Shown: one piece after another, positions 41,164 through 55,196 of the stretch
How the letters are laid out: each line of letters begins with the position of its first letter
Position numbering within the stretch: the stretch's first letter is position 1
NCBI RefSeq assembly: GCF_026213295.1
Contig: NC_079419.1
Location: 24,900,111-24,964,110 of the forward strand
Length of the DNA: 64,000 nucleotides
Source of the DNA: Gadus chalcogrammus
Taxonomy: Eukaryota > Chordata > Actinopteri > Gadiformes > Gadidae
Direction of reading: 5' to 3'
The notes under the pieces: generated by a model
What the model was told of the DNA's origin: nothing
Seen by the model: only the letters and a program-made list of their open reading frames with translations
The model's database searches: none
Position numbers and translations under genes: made by a program

Positions 41164-43860
41164 GTACGACCACAAAGTGACCCAATCTGCCCAGTGCCTG
41201 GGGATTCACAGCAGTGGATATGTCCTCTGATAACTTTGTTAGGAAGAAAGTAAACTACTTCAAGGTTTTGGTCAACATTGTCATCACACACTTCTGACAC
41301 TGAGATCATAAACTTTGATGTAGGTTTAATCAACATATATACATTAACGAAAATTCAATACATCCAATTGATACCTTCTTCTCATTAGATATGTCGGGAA
41401 CTTTGCATGTTGTGGAAGTTGCATAAGCTATTTGCACATAATTGTTATGTTTAAGTTTTATATTTAGGTGGTGAACTTGATGCAGGGGTTTATTTTAATA
41501 TGGAAACAAATGATCCTGCTTGGGCACAGAGTGAATGTTAAGGCAATACATGCGATACGTTACTATGCCCCTGTTGAATGGGAAGTGTTCAACTGAAACC
41601 GTTGATCACGCAAACAAACTTCTATTTTAGTTGGTGTTTGTCTGTGCGAGGGGGTCTGCTATCGTGTAAGTTTTTCTACCCCCCCTCATTCACTCCCTAC
41701 TTTTGGCTGTTGCAGTTACTTTCTCAAGACGATGGCCTTGGCTCCAAACAGGAAATCTCTGGTGCTCTGCTGGAGGGTAGCTGAGCACCGGGCTGACTCA
41801 GCACTAGTCTTAGGCCCAAACGTCTTCGCCAACGTGTGCATGAACTTTTTAATTGGTTGCCATATTTCCTGAAACCTAAGGAGACATTCTTATCATTTCC
41901 ACCTTCCTCTCTGGTGCTTCTTGTCATTTTAGAGGGCGATTGTGGAGCTATATTAGCCAGCTTTTACCGTTTATTGCGTTTTCACATTTATCAACTAAAT
42001 GTCTCATGTACAGTAGTGGATCTGCATTGGATTTTCAGATGGCAACGCTTCCTTGTCGTGGTGGCAGGATCTTGCTTAGCTTTTCATGTTTTCTAGGTTT
42101 TTAAAGACTTCTGTCTATTGCTGATCTTTGAAACAGGATTGTCTTCCAATCCCTTTGATTTTATGTCGTCCTGTGATGGGCTTGGCTTAAGGGGAAGGTG
42201 GAAACGTAAAGTACTTTACAATTCCTGATCGTTTCCATGTTCATGCTATAATATACCTGCCATAGCCATTAACCTGGCTTTTCCCCAGAAAATATCCTCT
42301 CCTTTCACTTAACCAGGTGCTTCCATTTTTTTTGGTCACTTTGTTTAATCTCATGTTTTTAATTTTTCACGGGGAAGCTCAGCAATCCTAAAAAAAGAAT
42401 TTCCATTGTGGTTGTATTATCAAAGTCCTATCGTTCTGAGCATGTGACAAGACTGGTTTTATCCGTGTTGGTTCTTTAGTGGAAATGTGTGGTCTGTCTA
42501 CAAAGGGGCCTGTGGCTGCTTACTGTATTCTGGAGCTTAACGACATCAAACGTTGTCCTAAAATAAAGGACCATGGTTTCAGTGATGCAGGATGACCATC
42601 GGATGTCAGCCTTACACCAGAAGTCATAAAAAATATATTTTCATGTCAAAGGGAATATATCATACGTTGCCATATCAATTTCATATAGCACAAGGAAAAC
42701 CCACTTCCTTCTTTTCCCAAATAGCTGCGTTGGATATTATATCCCATGGGTCAATCCCTATTGAATGACCTTGGATATGCGTTGACTATTTGTCAGGTTA
42801 GTCACTGCATGCTTACTACTCAGAAAAAGGGGTGTAAACGTGTACTCGTTTTCTAATTTCTAATCCCCTTATTTATACCTTTTTTTTTATATGATGTTAT
42901 GTATTTTTGGATGTTTCTGGAAGGATAAATAGTTAAAAGTTCCCAAATAACACCTTTGCCGTGCATATTGTTGTAGAGCCTTGTATAGGTATTTGGTTGG
43001 CCAGTGTTTAGCGGCTGGCCCATTGGTGGACCGTCCGGCGGCAGACAAGTCATAATGACCCCAGGAACTGTATTATTCTTCTGCAATATCCGGTTATGTG
43101 GTTTGACAGTCTTTTAGGTCAAAAATAAAATATCGGAACAGATATTGGCTATTGTATCCCTTAAGCTGTATAGTACAAACGGAGGGGAGAGTGGATGCGT
43201 ACATTGCTAGAAACGATCAGACTTCTTTTGCTTCTTTTTGCATGGGGTGCAAAACAAAAGTTGTGGGCTTTTCTTGTATCCCTACTCCTTCTAGAATCAC
43301 TTTTTGCCTTTTTATAAATGTTATTGAACTGGTTGCAGTTCTTTAATTTGTAGCTGCTGAAATAGAGGCTTTTAATACCGTTCTTCAGAGAGTAGACATT
43401 TGAAAAACTAGCTTTTACCGTAGCTCTTTAAAAATCATGACGACAAGGATGGAGTAGAAGCTGTTTTATGCAGCCTTTGGGTTTTCTTCTGTTTTTTTTT
43501 TTCATATTTTAGGTGAAAGCTACCTACTTGCCTGGCATACTTACTGTAAGAGTGTACAATTTTAGCTCCACGTTACGTTACGTGTAGAGGATGGTTCTGA
43601 AAACATCATGGATGCAAAACATTTTTGAAAATGCAACAGAATATTTTTTTTATATCAAATGATGGCTATTAAATGATTTATATATATATTATAACTATTT
43701 TTGCAGTCAGGATTGTGTTATTTGTCACTTGTTTACTGCTAGTGCTGATTAGAGAGGGCTCTGTTACGACAGCAGGGTCCTATCAGAGAGCCAGCAGTGG
43801 TATTTCCACGGTTGCTCCTTGCTGCAGATAAGAGACCTGTCACTGGGGCGTGTCGCTTCA
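41164..43860 (+). other. tsc22d2 intron 1, 5' part
   Basis: Intron 1 spans 41164-55121. This first part shows no coding sequence and no obvious transposon; it is T-rich, unique-looking sequence. An alternative polyadenylated end after exon 1 is possible but not shown. Confidence 0.6.
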
Positions 43861-43864
43861 GCAT

Positions 43865-43908
43865 GTTCTCTCTCTCTCGTTCTCTCTCTCTCTCGCTCTC
43901 TCTCTCAC
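43865..43908. repeat. (TC)n microsatellite
   Basis: Imperfect CTCTCT tract with CG interruptions, ending in ACACAC. Confidence 0.9.
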
Positions 43909-44145
43909 ACACGTAAGTGGGGATTGAGCATATTGCTCACTGACACTCTACTTCACTCCTACTTCATTGGCCTCCGCGTGGAGTTCAATCTCCGCTGGTA
44001 AAAAGGTTTTCTTTTCGAGTCATGTCAGAGAGCAATACCTTCAGAGTCTAGATCACGCAGTAACTCACTTGTATTTTGGTTTATCCCCAGCTTTTGCCAA
44101 AAACAACTTCTCTCAAAAATAAGTAATTGTATTCAACCAACGCCC

Positions 44146-44526
44146 TGGTGTGGCAGGTGGTAGGCCTTCCTGGTGTGGCAGGTGGTAGGCTTTCCTGGTG
44201 TGGCAGCCGGTTGGCCTACCTGGTGTGATAGGCGGTAGGCCTTCCTGGTGTGCCAGGCGGTAGGCCTTCCTGGTGTGCCAGGCGGTAGGCCTTCCTGGTG
44301 TGCCAGGTGGTAGGCCTTCCAGGTGTGCCATGTGGTAGGCCTTCCAGGTGTGCCGGGTGGTAGGCCTTTCAGGTGTGCTGGGTGGTAGACCTTCCAGGTG
44401 GGCCAAGCGGTAGGCCTTCCTGGTGTGTTAGGCGGTAGACATTCCTGGTGTTCCAGGTGGTAGGCCTTCCTGGTGGCATAGGTGGTAGGCCTTCCTGGTG
44501 TGGCAGGTGGTAGGCCTACCTGATGT
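44146..44526. repeat. 25-bp minisatellite, about 15 copies
   Basis: Unit TGGTGTGGCAGGTGGTAGGC plus CTTCC; unit starts at 44146, 44171, 44196 and so on. Variants differ in the GGCAG/GCCAG and CAGGTGG/CAGGCGG positions. The minus strand is open across part of it (Pro/Leu/His-rich) without coding support. Confidence 0.95.
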
Positions 44527-45530
44527 TCCTCCTGTGTGAGGGCCTCAGTGGGTCTTCAGGTTTGTTTTCTTAGCTGGGGCCTGAATGCCGGGCCAGGCAA
44601 GGCGTTACAGATGTGTTCAGACTCAGAGGAAGTGTTGATAGGCACCCTTGTTCTGCGATGAGTGAACTTTAGGTTCAGTTATTATTTTTTTGGCAGTGCT
44701 TAGAAAGCTTTCAGTTAGTCTCACTCATCCTTGTTCCCCAGCAATAAAGGCTGGTTCCAGGTGTATTTAGGTGCTACTTTGTGCATGGGGGTTTCAGAAG
44801 TCAAGTTCTTATTGATCAACGTCCCATCAGTAATTCATTCCATCACCTGGGGAGGTAATAAGTTGTTGACTTTGTGATGCATACACCTTGAATGTAGAAA
44901 GGGCCGTGGTTTGTATGGTTATGTGGCATTTTCTCGATACCATACTGTTGGGATGACACCATATCTATATCTGTATCCCACTGAGGCAGCATTTGTATGA
45001 ATGTATTTTCCTCCAATGAAGGCCTTGCAGAGTAGTTGAATTGTTGATGTTCCATCTGCCTCTGTCGCAAGTGTTCAAGCTTGCTTCATGCAACGTGTAT
45101 TTGATCAATAACCTCCCTGGCTAGTCTTCATCCCCCATCCCTCACTGGCCGGTTCAGAGAGGAGGGGCTTGTGCTCCGAGAGCCGCTCTTTCGCTGTGTG
45201 TCCTTGCAGGGATTATCTCCTCCGTCATCACCACACCCTCTGATCTGGCTCCGTGTTCTGCAACCGGTTAGGGTTGTTTAAACTCTCCTCCCTGCTGTTG
45301 CGCTATCTTTGTGCTTTCGAAGTTTAGTAAGCTGTGATTTAATTTTATTTTAAATGCCAATAATAAAGGAGTAGAAATTAGGGATGTGAATAGCTCACAT
45401 TTTTCATGGTCGAATAATTAGTGGGTGGTATGAACGAATAATAGATTATTCGATATGTGCCGACATTCACAAAGGCAGCCATGGATCATCTGCAAGAAAT
45501 CACTTAATATCTTAAACGCAAAAAAACAAC
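44527..45530. other. No gene seen
   Basis: Intronic unique-looking sequence. Confidence 0.5.
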
Positions 45531-46142
45531 TACCGTATTTTCCGGACTATACGTCGCTCCCGAGTATAAGTCGCATCAGTCAAAAAATGCTCCATGACGA
45601 GGAAAAAAACATATATACGTCGCATCGGTGTATAAGTCGCATTTATTTTTAAACATTTAAACAAGAACGTTTAGTCTGGAGAGACTGAATAAAATTGCAA
45701 TAGCAATATAGGTGTGTCGTTCCCTCGTAGTTCTGAGAGTATACCGAATTCAGTGACACCGGGATTCCACCGGACGCGTATGCGCCGCGGTCCTAAACCT
45801 GAGCGTAGATGCCTTCACAAGTCCAGCGGAGGGCTCCAGTTTTCGCCGGCCAAGTCATGCGCTGTGATATGTGTGACAGCTATGTTGCACAAAATTGCAG
45901 CTAAGGCTGGGGTAGCTTTGGTTGAACCGGAGGACATTGAGGACGATGACGACGAGAATATAATTTATTCGGTGGTGCAGTAGGCTTGCAGCGTTCAGTT
46001 GTAGGCCTAATGAATGACGGTGCCATCTTGCGGCCGAGGATTATGTGCGCACAATTTTGGCATATAAGTCGCTTCGAAATATAAGTCGCAGGGCAAGCCA
46101 AACTACAAAAAAACCGCGACTTATAGTCCGGAAAATACGGTA
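45531..46142. mobile_element. TA-target DNA transposon relic with 25-bp inverted ends
   Basis: After a flanking TA the left end reads CCGTATTTTCCGGACTATAC; the right end is its inverse, followed by TA (46141-46142). The ends match over 25 bp with one difference, as in Tc1/mariner-type target choice. Inside, 45714-45983 is open and ends AVICVTAMLHKIAAKAGVAL, which vaguely recalls the C-terminus of Harbinger nucleases (HARBI1-like). If so, it is a captured fragment or the element is chimeric. Confidence 0.7.
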
Positions 46143-46174
46143 CCTGCTAAGTAGTTCAAGTCAAATTGTCTGTT

Positions 46175-46805
46175 GTGAAAAATGCATTATTCTGTAATCA
46201 GAAAATGCGGTTATATGCAATAGACCCTAAAGTATCTGTGGTATAAAGGCTGGGACTAATTTAAAATTATAAATATGTACACTTTATGTTGAAAATATAG
46301 ACCGTCGCGAATCCCATTGAAACGAATGGCGCAGTGATTCGGTCTTCAAAACGAGAGCTGGTAAATTGTGAAAAATGCATTAAACTGCAATAGACAACGC
46401 ATTATATGCTATAGACCCTAGAGTATCTGTTGTATAAAGGCTGGGACGAATTTCGAATTGTAAATATGTACAATGCATAATGTTAGCTCTCTGGCTCATA
46501 GCTGAGCGGACTAGAATACCTCCTGTGGTCAAGTCGTAGCTAAGGTCTATCCCAGCCTTTATACCACAGTTACTCTAGGGTCTATAGCATATAACCGCGT
46601 TGTCTGATTACAGTTTAATTCATTTTCCCAAAATTTACCAGAGCTCGATTTGAAGAATAATCACTGCGCCATTCGTTTCAATGGGAATCGCGACGGTCTG
46701 TACTTCCAACATAAAGTGTACATATTTTAGTTTGAAGTTTGTCCAAGCCTTTATACCATATAGCATATAGCATATAACCGTGTTTTCTGATTACAGTTTA
46801 ATGTA
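46175..46805. repeat. Large fold-back repeat, arms about 270 bp
   Basis: 46175-46455 and 46540-46805 are inverse complements with about 15% difference. Shared landmarks are TATAGACCCTAGAGTA, GTATAAAGGCTGGGA, TGTACACTTTATGTTG and CATTGAAACGAATGGCGCAG. Each arm also has an internal direct repeat of the GTATAAAGGCTGGGA block. No ORF. Confidence 0.88.
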
Positions 46806-47092
46806 ACAGTAAACTGACAACATCGCTAATTTACACCGCAACTGCAAATTAACCACACAGAGATAACCATGGCAACCGGTCAAACAAATTGTCTTTTTGT
46901 GATCATTCTGCGTGCACATGCGCCGTGTTGATAAACAAATAATCCCCCTACTGTATTAGTCAAACCCTCAGGCGTTACCAGGGTATGGTTTGGGAAAAAC
47001 GTTATATTTGAATGGGAAAAAATGTTATCAGTCCAAATGTTACAAATCGATTTTGACCCTCGAGAACGAATGATGGAATATTCCGTCCCATC

Positions 47093-48172
47093 TAGGGGTG
47101 GGAATTGATACGTTTTTATCAATATCAATGCCATTGTCGATTCTGCCTATCGATCCAATTCCTTATCAATTCTCTTACCGATTCCTGAGTAGTTCATTGA
47201 GTGGCAGAAAAAGAGTTCTACAGTCTTCTGCACCAAAAGAAACCATTTTATTTTCTACATACTAACACAAGAACAAGAAAATATAGTCTAAATAAGTTAG
47301 ACTGACAATAAAAAAAGAATAGGAAGACACTTACAATTGAACATGCTAAATTATGATTTAACACTAAACTTTTATATACATATTTTAGATGTAATGACTA
47401 ACCTTACTTAGCTTAAACCAAACGTCATTAAATTAAAGTTTAACACTTTTCTAGGAAGGGTTATAAAAAGTAAACAAAATAGTAAACATACGTACATCCC
47501 TTTTAATTAAATAGGCATGAAATGTATGCCTTCATAACATCTTTTAGATTTTTTTTTTTTACTGAGCGTCAACAATTCTTATGCAAGAATATAAGCATAT
47601 CTGCCTTTTCTGGGAGTGAAAGGGGTAACTTGAGCTGATGTCGAGGGGCCAGCTGCCTGAGAGCGATCATCTAAAATGCATGAAATTTGTATAGGTCGGC
47701 ATTATTAATAAAAAACTACGACAGTGGGCTGCTAATGCAGAATATGTAATGTGAACGTTACCGTTGTCAACGGAGGACACAGTGGAGCTTGTTTGACTCG
47801 TATGAAGGCTTTTGAACACATGGCATTCTTGGGACTTGATTCCATGCTTGATAGACAAATGCTTTAGCATGTTGCTGGTGTTTGCACCCTTACACGAAAT
47901 GATAGCTTTGCACTGATTACATACGGCAGAATTTTCATTGCGTTTGGTGAAATGGAGCCAGACTTGCGATCGCTTCCTACTCTCCACGATGCTGCCTTGT
48001 TGTTTGAAGGTTGTCGGCGCGCGCAGGGTCGTCGCAAATTTTTTGCGTAAACCGGAAAACGTGGTGCGTAATCGTTAAGAAGAACCGATAACGTTGGAGG
48101 CGTACGATTCCGATGGAATTGGTTAGTTGGAACCGGTTCTGAGTAGGAAACGGTTCTCGATTCCCACCCCTA
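47093..48172. mobile_element. hAT element with BED zinc-finger remnant and exact 8-bp duplication
   Basis: It starts TAGGGGTGGGAATTGATAC and ends GATTCCCACCCCTA. GTCCCATC flanks it at 47085-47092 and 48173-48180. On the minus strand, 47987 down to about 47840 encodes a BED finger (VWLHFTKRNENSAVCNQC, then CKGANTSNMLKHLSIKH, a C2-H-x4-H arrangement). The catalytic transposase domain is absent, so the element is non-autonomous. Confidence 0.93.
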
Positions 48173-48490
48173 GTCCCATCCCTAGTAGAAATGCAGATCT
48201 TCCAACTTGGTTTGCATGTGGCTGCTGCCACCCTTTCCCGGTCCTACCAGGAGAGAGCTAGTATAGCTAGAAGCCTTTTGGAGGAGCCTCTGTGCTGCCA
48301 TTTGTTGGATGCACTCGGTTCCCTCGGCCGGCACCATTTTTTTCCCCATGGTTCATCGATTTGGCCCCCTGACCCGACCATTTCCCCCCCATTCAGTGTA
48401 AATATGCCTGTTGTGGGTCTCCACGCCTCCTACATTCCAAGGTGCTGAAGGAAAACCCCTTGGGGGAAACTAAAGTCAAAATATCAGAGA

Positions 48491-49088
<598 letters not shown>

Positions 49089-49274
49089 GGCTTGAGTTGT
49101 GCAAGTGACTCGACGGTTGTGCTATTTGTTTTAAGTAAAAATATGCTTTTGAACAACAACCATGTGCATAGAGAAAACTCTTTTTCACATTTGGTGGCAG
49201 TGGTGGGATGATTCCTCTAGCCGAGTGGAGGGGACCCACATTTCGGCATTGTTCATGGAGCATCATGGTGGACC

Positions 49275-50290
49275 CAGGGCTCCAGACTAACCTTTTCCTT
49301 GGGTGCACTGGTGCGCCTAAATTTTTAATTTGGGTGCACCAGCACGTATTTATGGTGCACCCAAGTTTTGAGTTGTAGAGGGGGGGGGTTGGACCGTGCC
49401 TGCCTTGCGCTGAGTTGTTGAGGGGGGGGGGGGGGGGGGGGGGGGGGGGTTGGACCGTGCCTGGCTTGCGCTGAGTTGTTGAGGGGGGGGGGGGGGGTTG
49501 GACCGTGCCAGGCTTGCGCTGAGTTGTGGGGGGGGGGGGGGGGGCAACCCGGGCAGCTGCACTGGTTGCACCGTCGATAATTACGCCATTGATTAATAAT
49601 ATCTTGACCATTAAATAAATGCCTTAAATAAATGCCGAATCTGTATCTCTCATAAAGAAGTTCATCAGACAATGCCAAGGGATCGGTTCTGTCCCGAAAA
49701 ACCCTCTGTCTCCGAAGAGACGCCTGTGCGATAAGTGCGCCGAGGTCCATGCGAACACCCACAAATGGTGACGCCATTATCGGAGGAGGGGCTAGGAAGC
49801 TGCGCACGCCGATATAAGCAGCCGATCTCCGGGTAGACTCGCTGAAAAGCTGCTCCCGACCAGGTTTGGTTGCGAGCGTAAAAGTCACCATGGTGATACA
49901 GCGACGCTTAAAGAGATCGACTTTCATGGTACAGCTAACCCAGGCTTTCAGCTCAACATACCTCGCTAACCCTCTAATCGAGCTTCGTAGTACAGGCCCC
50001 TGGATTGGGCTTCGCGGGTTTGTTTACCGGCGTTGCTATTGTTACCGGTCTTGCGTGTCCCAACGGTTTATTAGGTGTCTAATAAATCGCTGTCTAATCA
50101 ATACTTCATTCACTGCCTCTTCCGTGGTTATTACAATATTATGAATAGACTGCTCTGTAAAAAAATAAATAATAATAATTATACCAGATAAATTTTCAGT
50201 CGCACCGGTGCGCCCAAATAAAATATTTGGTCGCACTACCCCGAATTCTAGGCGCATGTGCTCCCAAATTAGGCGCACTCTGGAGCCCTG
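49275..50290. mobile_element. hAT element nested in the LTR element, exact 8-bp duplication
   Basis: It starts CAGGGCTCCAGACTAACC and ends GAGTGCGCC-type sequence in inverse orientation with CTGGAGCCCTG. GGTGGACC flanks it at 49267-49274 and 50291-50298. Subterminal GTGCACTGGTGCGCC and CACCGGTGCGCCC pair as well. No transposase. It contains a poly-G minisatellite. Confidence 0.93.
49370..49545. repeat. Minisatellite with long poly-G runs
   Basis: Four units of GTTGGACCGTGCC.G.CTTG and CGCTGAGTTGTTGAG, separated by G runs of about 9 to 30. Minus-strand Pro/Gln-rich ORFs across it are artefacts. Confidence 0.9.
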
Positions 50291-50929
50291 GGTGGACCGC
50301 AGTGAAAGGTGAGCAGGTAGACGAATAGTCCTGCTAGGAGAGGAGATCACTGGTGGAGTTGAACTGCTGTCCTGTGGGGTTGGCCAAAGCCTGAAGGAGG
50401 AATAGCTCGGGAACTCCTTGTTGCTGACGTGAGCCTTGTGGGGAGCTATTGCCAAGCCTTAGCAGAACAGCAGTGGCGGAGGACATACTGTGAAGAGTGC
50501 AGTGTTTGGCCAAGAAGGAGTGATCTTGGAATGAAGATTGCCGGTCACCAGAGAGACTTTTTGAACAGTTTTTTTAACACAAATTACTTGCACAATATTT
50601 TACCTTTTTTATCTACTGCGCTTGAAACCGTGTTTGCAAGCTTAAAAGAGGGGGAAGGAAATGTGAAGATGTGAATGGCATCTTCACTCTTTTGAACCAT
50701 GTTTTAAAAGATGCACATATTCCTGTCTGGCTGTTAGCCGTAATAGTCTGCAGCTGTGGCTCATAAGCTAATTGAGCCACACCCATTCTGGTGCTCCTTA
50801 AGAGGGCCAGGGTTTTAGACTGGAGGGAGGCTTGAGTTGTGCAAGTGACTCGACGGTTGTGCTATTTGTTTTAAGTAAAAATATGCTTTTTAACAACAAC
50901 CATGTGCGTAGAGAAAACTCTTTTTCACA

Positions 50930-51143
50930 GGGTTATTGTGTTTTTTTTCAAAGGACTTTGAGTCTCATATCTTAAGTTTGTATTTTTATACATTTTATTT
51001 GTCAGAACGTGTATGTGTTTGTGTGTGTGTGTGACTGACGTCAGCGAGTGAGTGGATGTGCGAGGAGAGCAAGCGATAGTGTGCGTGTCAGTTTAGTGAA
51101 GTAGTGAATGAATCCGGTTGTGATAATAGAAGGATAAAGCACC
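50930..51143. repeat. Direct repeat, copy 1 (copy 2 at 53877-54104)
   Basis: GGGTTATTGTGTTTTTTTTC...GATAAAGCACCCAGC is nearly identical in the two places, with a 10-bp AGAATAGAAG insertion and few substitutions in copy 2. It begins directly after the 3' LTR and runs into the left arm of the fold-back below. Confidence 0.9.
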
Positions 51144-52160
51144 CAGCCTGTCAGGAATTGGTGGCCTCTACATTGTCAGTCAAAGTGAAGCCTTGGCCCC
51201 CGAGAGAGCGTCGGCCCTGGAGGGAACGTCTCCCCTATGCTCCTCGACTACGGTCTGGGAGCCGACAGCCGGAAAAGTGTAACACTAACCATCTCATAGT
51301 TCGAGGTGGAGCGCAAGAGGGTAAGTGTGCTCCTATAGTGCAAGTTAAAAATAAAGCACATCAATTTGAATGATTTTAGCTTGTCCCCGCACCGGGTGCG
51401 GGCGGGGGCGGGGGCAGGTCTCAAACAATGGACCGGTGCAGGACTCTGGCCTAGGCTATTTGAAATAAACAAAATATCGGAAAGCAGAGTTGGTGTGGCC
51501 GCATCTGGGTGCGTTGGTTGGGTCCACACAAGAAAGTATCTCTAAAGGAATTGTAGCCCAAACAGTCGAATGGTAGTTCCATAGATTTGGTAGGTCAGAT
51601 GGTTTTCCATGTCAGCTGAGCTACGATGCTGTCCATGATGCTGACATGGCAAATGCGGCCCAACCAACTCTGCTTTCCGATATTTTGTTTATTTCCAATA
51701 GCCTAGGCCAGAGACTTGCACAGGTCAATTTTTTGAGACCCGCACCCGCAAAGTCCAGCACCAGATCCGCCCCGTCACCCGTGATAATGTCAAAATGAAG
51801 CCCACACCTGCCCGGACCCATTATTATTTGGCCCATTACCCGACCCGTGCCTGTGATAAATCACACACAAGCAAAAATCATTCAAATGAATGTGCTTTAT
51901 TTTTATCTCGCACTATTGGAGCACGTATACCCTCTTACGCTCCGCCTCTACAAGGGAGACGTTCCCTCCAGGGCCGATGCTCTCTCGGGGGAAACACCCG
52001 TCACTTTGACCGACAGAGGGTCTGCTTATAGGTCGGAATGTAGCGGCCACCAATTCTTGATTCTTATACGCAACCAGCTCGTTCATTACTTCCCTAAACT
52101 GACACGCACACTACTGCACGCTCTCCTCGCTCATCCACTCACTCGCTGACGTCACACACA
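51027..52160. repeat. 1.1-kb fold-back element, arms about 480-510 bp
   Basis: The left arm 51027-51507 and right arm 51651-52160 are inverse complements along their length. Landmarks are TGACGTCAGCGAGTGAGTGG, TCGGCCCTGGAGGGAACGTC, AAATAAAGCACAT and GCCTAGGCTATTTGAAATAA. The spacer is about 143 bp. Small indels separate the arms. No ORF of note; GC-rich patches lie at 51390-51415. Likely a fold-back type DNA element; the superfamily is unknown. Confidence 0.9.
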
Positions 52161-53876
<1,716 letters not shown>

Positions 53877-54104
53877 ACAGGGTTATTGTGTTTTTTTTCA
53901 AAGGACTTTGAGTCTCATATCTTAAGTTTGTATTTTTATACATTTTATTTATCAGAACGTGTATGTGTTTGTGTGTGTGTGTGACTGACGTCAGCGAGTG
54001 AGTGGATGTGCGAGGAGAGCAAGCGAAAGTGCGTGTCAGTTTAGTGAAGTAGTGAATGAATCCGGTTGTGATAATAGAAGAATAGAAGGATAAAGCACCC
54101 AGCG
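53877..54104. repeat. Direct repeat, copy 2 of 50930-51143
   Basis: This copy lacks the fold-back partner. Its left border TTTTCACAGGGTT is the same as the LTR/repeat junction at copy 1. Confidence 0.9.
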
Positions 54105-55121
54105 GAATGGGTGGCGGAAATAGTGCCCTACTAAATTGGTCTCTTAACACACTACAATTACCCTTAAGCTGCATGCAAATCCACCCATGTCTCTGCAATC
54201 ACACACTCACTTCACATACAGACATTAGTTCATCGTTCATTTCCTAAACTGCACAAAAAAAAAATGGTGTGCATTATAACGAAAACATAAATAAAACCTA
54301 AGATCCCCCCCCCCCCCCCCCCCCCCCCCCTCAACTTGTTAATAAATGTGCTTAATAAATATATTTGATTTGATTAGCATTTTACAGACCCGTACAATGG
54401 ATAGGGCCTGCCGCCTGTATTACTCCTTACCCTTTGGTCTTGTACCCCCTTCCGGGTACCTGCACCGTGCCTCACTGCCAGGAGTCTCCTTAAGGCCATG
54501 CGGAGGGGCTGAAGCTATAGTCTAGTCTTGTGTTTAGTGGCTGTGAAGGGAGTTGGGGGACTTTTCTACCGATTTAATTCTTCTCTTGCTGGTTTCTTCA
54601 AATTGCCTTCTCTATTTTAAAGGCACACTATCCTCTGCTCAGGATGTCTCTTTGACCCAGCTATCACACACGCACACAGAGTTGACATCTCTGGCAAAGA
54701 ATGTAATTCCTAATTTAATCGGTAATAATTGAATATAATCTGCAAGCGACTATAAATCCTTTGTGGTGAAATAAGGTCACTCTCCAGGCGTGATAAAGTG
54801 TTCATGTGGGGAAAAAAGGGCTTTTATTATTTGAGACAGTTGCCTGATTGTTAATTGATCAGTTCTGTCTAATGACAGTTCTGTCAGTGTTGTGGTAATA
54901 GCTCATGCTAAATCTATATTCAAGTTTGACGAAGATGGGGTTGAAGAAGGAATTAATAATAAGAAGAATATATAATTTTTCCAGAAGTGCTCTCAACATG
55001 CACCACACGTCCCCCACCACCGCATCAACTCCAATCACTTGCTTCCACCTCTTTCATTCATTCTCTCCCCCCCCCTCCTCTCTTTCCCTCCTTCTTTCCT
55101 CTCCTTAATCTGGTGGCACAG
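54105..55121. other. tsc22d2 intron 1, 3' part, with poly-C run
   Basis: A run of about 25 C lies at 54306-54330. No coding sequence before the exon-2 acceptor; the pyrimidine tract ends the stretch. Confidence 0.6.
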
Positions 55122-55196
55122 GAACCCATCCAAGGCCTTCTACCAGGCCTTCCAGCCTGGGAGCAGGTTAAGGGACTCAAAGACCCCCAGTGATAG
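55122..55196 (+). CDS. tsc22d2: tsc22d2 exon 2, 75-nt cassette
   Basis: A strong pyrimidine tract (about 55056-55108) and acceptor GGCACAG precede the exon; GATAG|GTATGG is the donor. The 2 nt left from exon 1 join in frame. The exon encodes NPSKAFYQAFQPGSRLRDSK and TPSD, which matches the segment NPSTAFYQAF that I recall in TSC22D2 between the long exon and the TSC box. It is 75 nt with the same phase at both ends, so it can be skipped without a frameshift. No TSC-box exon (AIDNKIEQAMDLVKSHL-like) is visible up to 64000, so intron 2 exceeds 8.8 kb. Confidence 0.88.

Larger units (their letters stand above)
49089..50929 (+). mobile_element. Non-autonomous LTR retrotransposon, 5' LTR truncated
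   Basis: The last 101 bp of the 5' LTR (49089-49189) match the end of the 3' LTR (50829-50929) with two differences. The 3' LTR runs 50662-50929, starting TGTGAA and ending TTCACA. It is preceded by a polypurine tract (AAAAGAGGGGGAAGGAAA, 50644-50661). After the 5' LTR comes TTTGGTGGCAGTGGTGGGAT, the place of the primer-binding site. The internal sequence, apart from a nested hAT element, is about 450 bp without gag or pol, so it depended on other elements. Confidence 0.85.

Noticed and set aside
41164..41230. Extending tsc22d2 exon 1 to the in-frame stop at 41230
   Set aside because: The CAG|GTACGA donor, the family's exon boundary and the matching exon 2 at 55122 make this the start of intron 1.
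44146..44526. Regular 25-bp repeats considered as a CRISPR array
   Set aside because: Units are directly adjacent with no unique spacers, in a vertebrate intron; it is a minisatellite. The same holds for 62591-63612.
45714..45983. Host gene call for the 89-residue ORF
   Set aside because: It lies wholly inside a DNA-transposon relic and has only a faint Harbinger-like tail.
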